Below are positions 8,477 to 14,217 of a DNA stretch of 16,173 nt, in pieces; the first letter of the stretch is position 1, and every line of letters begins with the position of its first letter. Under the pieces are notes generated by a model. It was not told the origin of the DNA, did not search any database, and saw only the letters and a program-made list of their open reading frames with translations. The stretch is from Thermohalobaculum sp039821125 (GTDB taxonomy: Bacteria; Pseudomonadota; Alphaproteobacteria; Rhodobacterales; Rhodobacteraceae): assembly GCA_039821125.1 (NCBI GenBank), contig JBCBOR010000095.1, positions 1 through 16,173 on the forward strand. Direction: 5' to 3'. The position numbers and the translations under genes were made by a program.

Positions 8477-10528
8477 ATGGTAGAGAGACTCATTCAGAGT
8501 GATAGATTTGCCAAACTTAACACACCCTTAGGTGACGATGTTGTAGTCCTGTCGACGCTCCAGGGCACGGAAAGAATTAGCGATCATTTTGACTGGCAGA
8601 TTGAATGCCTCCTCAATTCAGGGGAGTCTGAGATCGACCCATCCAAGATCATCGGCAAACCGTGCCACGTGGAGATGAAAACGAACTCAGGGACTGTCCG
8701 ATATTGGCACGGTGTCTGCTGCGAGATTCGTTTTGGCGGCTGGAAGGGGGGGCACATGTCCTACGCCCTCTCCCTCAAACCGTGGACATGGTTGCTGACG
8801 CGGGAGACGAGTTCGGAGATCTTCCACGAGAAAACCGTGAAAGACATCATCAACCAAGTGCTCGGAGATCGAGGATTTTCCGATTTCCAGTTCAAACTGA
8901 AAAAAGATTACCAGCCCATCCCGTACTGCGTTCAGTATCAGGAGACGACCTACGACTTCATCTCACGACTGATGGAGAAGTACGGGCTCTTCTTCTACTT
9001 CGAGCATTCGGATTCAGAACACAAGATGATCGTCGTCGACGACGCTACGTCACTTCCCGACATCCCGGGGTACTCATCAGAAATCCGGTTCCAACCGGAA
9101 TCGGATAGCGGCATTCAGGATGATCGGCTGTTCGAGTGGAGTATCTCGGACAAGCTGCGGACTGCGACCATTGATGTCGACGATTATAACTACGAAAAGC
9201 CGAACACAGCGCTGGAAAAGACCGGTAAGGCAAAAGACAGCCCGAAGCACGGATACAGTACGCAAACACAGTACCGGTATCCCACAGGTCACCTTGAACC
9301 TGCGGTCGGGCAGCTGCTCGCAGACGTGTTTGTCGATGTTGAACGGGCGGGTGCCCAGCGGAAGTACTGCTACGGTTACGCACCGCTGATGAGCACCGGC
9401 GGCGTCTTCACACTCGCGGATCATCCCGTGAACGCCGAAAACGCGAAGCACTTTGTCGTCGCAGCGGATCACTATCTCGCGGTGAATCTTGGCTTCTCGG
9501 CGATGACACAGGCTGACGGTACATCTGCCTACGGAGCCGATGAAGACCGCTATGAGGGGCAGTACGAGGTCGTCGACCACACCAAAGCGTACAAAGCCCC
9601 TCTGAAGACCAAACCACCCCGGATTCCGGGCGCGCAAACGGCCGAGGTTATCAAATCCAAGTCTGCGCCGAACGACGAGGAAATCGACGTCGATGATCAG
9701 GGCCGTATTCTTGTGAAGTTCCACTGGAACGACAAGAAAGCGGATTCCGACAAGTGCTCATGCCGGGTGCGCGTGGCTCAGCTGTGGGCCGGCTCAGGTT
9801 GGGGCAGTGTCTGGATCCCACGTGTCGGCATGGAGGTTGTGGTCGAATTCCTCGAGGGTGATCCCGACCGGCCACTTGTGACCGGCTGCGTCTACAACGG
9901 CAACAACAAGTCTCCGATCAAGTTCCCGTCCGAGAAGACGCAGAGCACGATCAAATCACAAAGCTCGAAGGGTGGGACCTCGGCGGATCACTTCAACCAG
10001 ATCCGCTTCGAGGACAAGAAGGATCAGGAGGAGATCTACATCCACGCTGAAACCGACCGGAAGATGGTCATCGAGCGCGACGACGTGATCGAGATCGGCG
10101 AACGCAAGGATGGAGGGCGCACGACCACCATCAAGATGGACGAGAAGAAGACCGTCACCGATGGCGATGAGACCCACGATATCGAAAAGGGCAAGCGCAC
10201 GACCACCATCAAGATGGACGACAAGCGCACCATCACCGACGGGAACGACTCTCACAACATCAACAAGGGCAATCAGACCACCACGATCAAGATGGGCAAT
10301 CAGAAGACCGACATCAAAGCCGGCAAAGGTGAGGTCAAGGCGATGCAGAAATACGAGATCAAGGTCGGCGGCTCGAAGATCACCATAGATCCGATGAGCA
10401 TCACGCTGAAGGCGATGACGATCACGATTGACGCGTCCATGAATCTCAAGACCAAAGGCGGTATCGGCGCAACCCACGAGGCTGGTGCCATGATGACCAT
10501 CAAGGGCGGCATGGTGATGATCAACTGA
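8477..10528 (+). CDS. vgrG: VgrG: type VI secretion system spike protein
   Basis: Trimeric spike at the tip of the T6SS Hcp tube, which punctures target cells and carries effectors. 683 residues from the ATG at 8477; an upstream in-frame GTG at 8414 adds 21 residues that do not resemble the family. Residues about 20-380 are the gp27/phage_GPD-like hub (IECLLNSGE, QYQETTYDFISRLMEKYGLFFYF). Residues about 400-485 are the gp5 OB-fold with the hallmark DDQGRILVKFHW, WAGSGWGSVWIPRVGMEVVVEFLEGDPDRPLVTG. Residues 485-683 are a beta-helical needle with three 26-residue repeats, ending IKGGMVMIN. No catalytic C-terminal extension is present, so it is a structural VgrG. No Hcp, PAAR, DUF4123/DUF2169 adaptor or effector gene adjoins it. 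The first ~500 bases are AT-richer than neighbouring genes, a weak hint of transfer. Confidence 0.96.
   Translation: MVERLIQSDRFAKLNTPLGDDVVVLSTLQGTERISDHFDWQIECLLNSGESEIDPSKIIGKPCHVEMKTNSGTVRYWHGVCCEIRFGGWKGGHMSYALSLKPWTWLLTRETSSEIFHEKTVKDIINQVLGDRGFSDFQFKLKKDYQPIPYCVQYQETTYDFISRLMEKYGLFFYFEHSDSEHKMIVVDDATSLPDIPGYSSEIRFQPESDSGIQDDRLFEWSISDKLRTATIDVDDYNYEKPNTALEKTGKAKDSPKHGYSTQTQYRYPTGHLEPAVGQLLADVFVDVERAGAQRKYCYGYAPLMSTGGVFTLADHPVNAENAKHFVVAADHYLAVNLGFSAMTQADGTSAYGADEDRYEGQYEVVDHTKAYKAPLKTKPPRIPGAQTAEVIKSKSAPNDEEIDVDDQGRILVKFHWNDKKADSDKCSCRVRVAQLWAGSGWGSVWIPRVGMEVVVEFLEGDPDRPLVTGCVYNGNNKSPIKFPSEKTQSTIKSQSSKGGTSADHFNQIRFEDKKDQEEIYIHAETDRKMVIERDDVIEIGERKDGGRTTTIKMDEKKTVTDGDETHDIEKGKRTTTIKMDDKRTITDGNDSHNINKGNQTTTIKMGNQKTDIKAGKGEVKAMQKYEIKVGGSKITIDPMSITLKAMTITIDASMNLKTKGGIGATHEAGAMMTIKGGMVMIN
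10118..10351 (+). repeat. three 78-base tandem repeats in the VgrG needle
   Basis: Units at 10118-10195, 10196-10273 and 10274-10351 share a core TTTIKM, starting at 10121, 10199 and 10277, an exact 78-base (26-residue) period. Units one and two also share T(V/I)TDG(D/N)...H(D/N)I.KG; the third decays after TTTIKMGNQKT. They extend the triple-stranded beta-helix of the spike, and copy number may set needle length. Confidence 0.8.
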
Positions 10529-10556
10529 CCCTGCCCGGGTCAGGTTGCACAACGTC

Positions 10557-10590
10557 AGAGCCCGGCAGCGCCCGGGCTCTTACCTTTCGG
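10557..10590 (+). terminator. hairpin terminator between convergent vgrG and the formate dehydrogenase tail
   Basis: AGAGCCCGG (10557-10565) pairs perfectly with CCGGGCTCT (10572-10580) around a six-base loop, 29 bases past the vgrG stop. The following plus-strand bases (TACCTTTC) make only a weak U-tract. The minus strand has no T-run, but the same hairpin abuts the stop codon of the convergent 44-residue gene and may help end both transcripts. Confidence 0.6.
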
Positions 10591-10714
10591 GCACACTCAC
10601 ACCGTCAAGACTGAACGCCTGATCCGCGGCGAAGTCGAGCCCATGATTCAGCAAATAGTCTGCGCCGAACGAGATAACGATCGTCGCGACGATGGCGGCG
10701 AGAAAGGCTTTCAC
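10580..10714 (-). CDS. 44-residue single-pass membrane protein, translationally coupled to the WD40-cytochrome c gene
   Basis: The start is GTG at 10714, with AGGAG seven bases upstream, and the GTGA overlaps the stop of the preceding gene by four bases, a classic coupling arrangement. The product begins KAFLAAIVATIVISFGADYLL, one hydrophobic helix of about 15-18 residues, and then a short polar tail ending SVPER; TAA at 10580. It could be a small accessory or assembly subunit of the formate dehydrogenase or the tethered cytochrome, as judged from position only. I do not recognise a named family. A longer in-frame upstream reading (to 10966) runs through the other gene and is a shadow. Confidence 0.65.
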   Translation of the reverse strand: MKAFLAAIVATIVISFGADYLLNHGLDFAADQAFSLDGVSVPER

Positions 10715-12081
10715 TTGCTTGCTCCTCTGTCTCGGTCGGTGGTGGCCGGACCTGTATTCTTCGCGAGATAGTCGATCAGATCGCTCCGATCCTCGGCACC
10801 CGTGATCCGCTGCATTGGCATTTTCGACCCTGGCGTATAGTGATCCGGACCAATGTCGAACAGTTTGTCGATTGTCTCCGCACCCCAGACGATGTCTGAA
10901 CCGTCCAGAGCTTCCGAATAGGCGTACCCTTCGACGGTGCCCGCGCGGCGGCCGAAAAGACCCCACAACGTCGGCCCTGCCCGGTTACGATCATCCGGTG
11001 TCAGCGTATGGCAGATGGAGCACTTTCGGGCAAACTGACGTTCGCCATTCGTCATCTCGGAAGGCTCGCGCAGAAATGTACGCTCCCCTGCCGCGAGCCG
11101 CTCGGCATTTTCCGTGTCCGATGCTGCGACAGGCCAAAACACCGCCGCGTCGTCCAAGCCTCCGGATAGCAATCTTGTCCCGTCGGGTGTCCAGTCCAAT
11201 GCCCACACCGGACCACGGGCGGCTGCGCGAAAATCCCGCTCGATCATCCAATCCCGGGTATCAATAATCATGATATGCCCTTCGCCATCTCCCACGGCAA
11301 GCTGCGTTCGGTCCGGTGATGCAGAGAGCGCGAGGATCGGCTTACGATCGGCGGTGAGATCAGCGACCTCCGCGTCCGTTGCAAGGTCGATGACCCGCAC
11401 AGCGCCATCCACAGCGCCATACGCGAGCCAACCGGAAGCTTCATCGAGAACCAGGAGATTGATCCCGAAGCCGTGCTTGATGAGCGTGCGCTCAAGCGCG
11501 CCTTCTGAGACATTCCAACGGCGGATGGTCCCATCGGAACTCGCTGAGTAGAGCGTGTCCCCATCATGCGAGAACGCCACGTCGTTAACGCCCGACGCAT
11601 GCCCTTTTAGCCAGGTCACAGGCTTGGCGCCAGATAGATCCCAAAGCCCAATCCACCCGTCCCAACCGCTTGTCGCAGCCACGGTTCCGTCCGGGCTGAG
11701 CGCGATCGAGATGATCTTGCCCTTGTGTCCCTCGAAGCGGCGGATCTCTGATCCCGTCTCAAGGTCCCACAGGATCATGCGATAGTCATCGCCGCCCGAG
11801 ACCGCACGCTTGCCATCCGGAAAGACCGCGATGGTGTTCACCGCAGCCTCGTGACCGTCCAGCCAAGAGCCGACCCGGCCTTCCGGCATCGCCCACATCC
11901 CAAGTGAGTAGTCAAAGCTGGCTGTTAGCGCCCATGCACCATCCGGCGATAGAGCGACCCCCTTGACCGGTCCGCCATGGCCCTCAAGACGCTGGTAGCC
12001 GTTGGCATGCGCTAGCGATGTCCAGGCAACGAACAGACCCGCCATCGATACACCGAGCATCCTGCCCCACCGCCGAACCAT
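10711..12081 (-). CDS. secreted seven-blade WD40 propeller fused to class I cytochrome c
   Basis: 456 residues. Residues 1-26 are a signal peptide ending AHA. Seven WD40-like blades follow (starting near residues 32, 74, 116, 158, 200, 242 and 284), with typical GH...V..(V/I)A.SPDG...(S/T)....D..(I/M).(L/M)W units; blades 5-7 are more degenerate. Residues about 345-442 are a class I cytochrome c: haem motif C354-S-I-C357-H358, the GP(T)LWGLFGR segment typical of cytochrome c550/c2, and GSKMPM giving M421 as the likely axial ligand. The haem site requires periplasmic maturation, so the whole protein is periplasmic. It begins six bases after the gamma-subunit stop, in the same operon. It may accept electrons from the dehydrogenase or dock it to another carrier; this is inference. 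The family is often seen near formate dehydrogenase but I know of no characterised role. Confidence 0.88.
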   Translation of the reverse strand: MVRRWGRMLGVSMAGLFVAWTSLAHANGYQRLEGHGGPVKGVALSPDGAWALTASFDYSLGMWAMPEGRVGSWLDGHEAAVNTIAVFPDGKRAVSGGDDYRMILWDLETGSEIRRFEGHKGKIISIALSPDGTVAATSGWDGWIGLWDLSGAKPVTWLKGHASGVNDVAFSHDGDTLYSASSDGTIRRWNVSEGALERTLIKHGFGINLLVLDEASGWLAYGAVDGAVRVIDLATDAEVADLTADRKPILALSASPDRTQLAVGDGEGHIMIIDTRDWMIERDFRAAARGPVWALDWTPDGTRLLSGGLDDAAVFWPVAASDTENAERLAAGERTFLREPSEMTNGERQFARKCSICHTLTPDDRNRAGPTLWGLFGRRAGTVEGYAYSEALDGSDIVWGAETIDKLFDIGPDHYTPGSKMPMQRITGAEDRSDLIDYLAKNTGPATTDRDRGASK

Positions 12082-12087
12082 GGCGGG

Positions 12088-13401
12088 TCACTCGGCAGGT
12101 GTAGCCGCAGCATTCGGAGGCGCTGATCGCGCCTTCGCATCCACTTCGTCAACCCATAGCCCGTGGTGCTCGTGTGCCCAGTTCCGATCGACGTGACCGG
12201 AACCCATCGCATCAAACGCACCCTCCATGCCGACAGAGCCGATGTAGATGTGCGCAATGATGATGAAGATCATCGCGAAGGCCACGATCGTGTGCCAGAT
12301 CTGCGCGTACATCATCTCCTCGACCGGGGTCAGGTCAGTCGCCAACGGCCCACCCATGACCAGCGAGGATATCCCGAGATCGTTCAGGATCGCGAAGGTC
12401 TTGGCGAACATCGGGGCTTCGTAGGGGAAGAGCAGTGAAATCCCGCTCAGCGAAATCGAACCGCCCATCACGATGACCGACCAGAAGATCAGTTTCTGCC
12501 CGGCATTGAACTTGCGCGACGGCGGGTGGACCCCGGAAGAAAACAGCCCACCGCCCTTGGCGATCCACTGAAGGTCGATCCGGCTTGGCAAGTTGTGCCG
12601 CACCCAGAGCACGAAGACCAAGACAATGGCCAGCATGAACGCCCAAGCGACGTTGTTGTGGACCCATTTGCCCGCGAGAGTGAGGGACGCGAACGCTTCC
12701 TTACCGATCAGCGGCAGAATCCAGTCTTTGCCGTAGAGCAGGTTCAACCCGGTCAGCGACAACAGGATAAATGATCCAGCGAGCACCCAATGCGCAAAAC
12801 GTTCGATCGCTTTGAACCGCTCAATCGTCGCGCCGGACGGCCCCGCGTCAATTCGGATCTTTCCGCGGAACAGGTAAAAGAGAACAAGCAGTGCGAGTAT
12901 GGCCAACAGCGCATAGCCACCATTGACCTGAAGCGGCCCGCCCTTCTCGCGCCATTCCAACCAGCCCATGCCTGCATCCTGCACCAGCATTGCGGCGTTC
13001 TTGTCGGGGATGGACACCGTCATTGTCTCGCCCGAGCGAACTTCCCCCCAGATCGAGGCAACCGAATTCGGCCCCTGCTGCCGCAGGACCGTCTCGGCCT
13101 TGACCGGGTTCATAGCATCGGTGACGTCGCGCTCGCGCGGAATACCGGGTGCGGGCGGTGCATTCGTCTCAGCGCTTGCTGGAGGGCGGACCGAGCCACC
13201 CGCTGTCCGCTGCACAGGACCGCCGCCACGAAGCTCAGCCTCGAAAGCCTCTTTATCGGCGTCTGAGGATTGAGCTGTCGCCTGCCCGATCACAAAACCT
13301 GTCTGGATTGCGGTTCCGGCAAAAGCGACCAAGGCCAGCGCGAGTGCGCCAAAGGCTATTGTCAGGATACGTGTGCGGCTTGCGGTTCTTCTCCGGCGCA
13401 T
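12088..13401 (-). CDS. formate dehydrogenase gamma subunit, cytochrome b556
   Basis: Membrane diheme cytochrome b (FdnI/FdoI type) that takes electrons from the beta subunit to quinone. 437 residues; GGAGG six bases before the ATG. A hydrophobic N-terminal segment (12-37) is followed by a periplasmic Pro/Ala-rich stretch (about 45-155) and then membrane segments near 162-178, 206-224, 250-267, 303-325 and 371-390. Candidate haem ligands are H204 (RFAHW), H248 (KWVHNN), H370 (IWHT) and H384 (IAHIY); the 14-residue spacing of the last pair equals that in E. coli FdnI. The core matches the family, but the N-terminal extension of about 160 residues is absent from the 217-residue E. coli protein. 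The tail is His-rich (AHEHHG). It lies downstream of the beta gene across 193 bases containing a terminator, and just upstream of the WD40-cytochrome c gene. Confidence 0.93.
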   Translation of the reverse strand: MRRRRTASRTRILTIAFGALALALVAFAGTAIQTGFVIGQATAQSSDADKEAFEAELRGGGPVQRTAGGSVRPPASAETNAPPAPGIPRERDVTDAMNPVKAETVLRQQGPNSVASIWGEVRSGETMTVSIPDKNAAMLVQDAGMGWLEWREKGGPLQVNGGYALLAILALLVLFYLFRGKIRIDAGPSGATIERFKAIERFAHWVLAGSFILLSLTGLNLLYGKDWILPLIGKEAFASLTLAGKWVHNNVAWAFMLAIVLVFVLWVRHNLPSRIDLQWIAKGGGLFSSGVHPPSRKFNAGQKLIFWSVIVMGGSISLSGISLLFPYEAPMFAKTFAILNDLGISSLVMGGPLATDLTPVEEMMYAQIWHTIVAFAMIFIIIAHIYIGSVGMEGAFDAMGSGHVDRNWAHEHHGLWVDEVDAKARSAPPNAAATPAE

Positions 13402-13540
13402 ATCAATCCTCCCGATCGACGTGTTTGGTGGGTCTCGATCCGAACAGTGTTCTTACCGACACATGGCCGCGCTGACATGAGGGCGCCGCGTTTTCGGATT
13501 CGTGCCTTCTCTTTCCACAGAATGATGGAACATTTCAAAC

Positions 13541-13573
13541 CAAAGAAAAGGGCGGAGACCGAAGCCCCCGCCC
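13541..13573 (-). terminator. UUCG-loop terminator between formate dehydrogenase beta and gamma genes
   Basis: On the minus strand GGGCGG (13573-13568) pairs with CCGCCC (13555-13550); inner bases GGGC and GTCT extend the stem with G-U pairs around a TTCG tetraloop, and TTTTCTTT follows. It lies 22 bases after the beta stop. It should terminate or attenuate the alpha-beta message, leaving 13402-13540 (no clear promoter seen) to serve gamma and the genes after it. Confidence 0.75.
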
Positions 13574-13594
13574 GCTTTTCTCGTCAGATCGGGC

Positions 13595-14203
13595 CTAGCT
13601 GCCCTTTTGGCCGTAGGCAGATCCCCAGCCCCAGGCACCCGAGCCGAAGCCCCGGGCCACGACGCGCTCGCGGTAGATGTTGGCAACCTCATCGCCGTCA
13701 CCGGCCAGCAGGGCCTTGGTCGAGCACATCTCGGCGCAGATCGGCAGTTTGCCTTCCGCGATCCGGTTGCGCCCGTACTTGGCGAACTCGGCGGTCGAGT
13801 GCGTCTCCTCCGGGCCACCGGCGCAGAAGGTGCACTTGTCCATCTTGCCGCGCGAGCCGAAGTTGCCCGCCTGCGGGAACTGCGGCGCGCCGAAGGGGCA
13901 CGCGTAGAAGCAGTAGCCACAGCCGATGCAGAGATCCTTCGAGTGCAGGACCACACCGTCGTCGTTCTGGTAGAAGCAATCCACCGGGCAAACCGCCATG
14001 CAGGGTGCGTCAGAGCAATGCATGCAGGCGACCGAGATCGAGCGCTCTCCCGGCTTACCGTCGTTGATGGTTACAACCCGGCGCCGGTTGATCCCCCAGG
14101 GGACTTCGTGCTCGTTCTTGCAGGCGGTGACACAGGCGTTGCATTCGATGCAGCGTTCAGCGTCACAGAGGAACTTGGCGCGAGCCTTTCCGTTCAGTGC
14201 CAT
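13595..14203 (-). CDS. fdh3B: formate dehydrogenase FDH3-type beta subunit, four [4Fe-4S] clusters
   Basis: Electron-transfer subunit carrying electrons from the molybdenum subunit to the cytochrome b subunit. 202 residues; GGGGAGG seven bases before the ATG overlaps the end of the alpha gene. Cysteine groups seen: C18-C21-C24-C28, C60-C63-C68-C72, C92-C95-C98-C102, and C124-C127 with C156-C160, enough for four clusters in the DMSO-reductase-family beta fold. Additional cysteines are C13 and C76. There is no C-terminal membrane helix, unlike E. coli FdnH, so membrane attachment must come from the gamma subunit or be absent. The Gly/Trp-rich tail (GFGSGAWGWGSAYG) is of unknown use. There is no signal peptide; export would be by hitch-hiking with a Tat signal on alpha, whose N-terminus is off the window. 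Confidence 0.95.
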   Translation of the reverse strand: MALNGKARAKFLCDAERCIECNACVTACKNEHEVPWGINRRRVVTINDGKPGERSISVACMHCSDAPCMAVCPVDCFYQNDDGVVLHSKDLCIGCGYCFYACPFGAPQFPQAGNFGSRGKMDKCTFCAGGPEETHSTAEFAKYGRNRIAEGKLPICAEMCSTKALLAGDGDEVANIYRERVVARGFGSGAWGWGSAYGQKGS

Positions 14204-14217
14204 GAATTATCCTCCCC

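Noticed and set aside
9077..9724. 215-codon minus-strand open frame within vgrG
   Set aside because: The VgrG frame on the plus strand is unmistakable through this region, and the opposite frame shows no family features.
10118..10351. CRISPR-like array from regular 78-base spacing
   Set aside because: The repeats are in-frame coding units of the VgrG needle with no distinct spacers.
13270..14067. 265-codon plus-strand open frame across the beta/gamma region
   Set aside because: The product is Arg/Pro/Ser-rich and lies opposite the ferredoxin-type beta gene and across a terminator; it is an antisense shadow.
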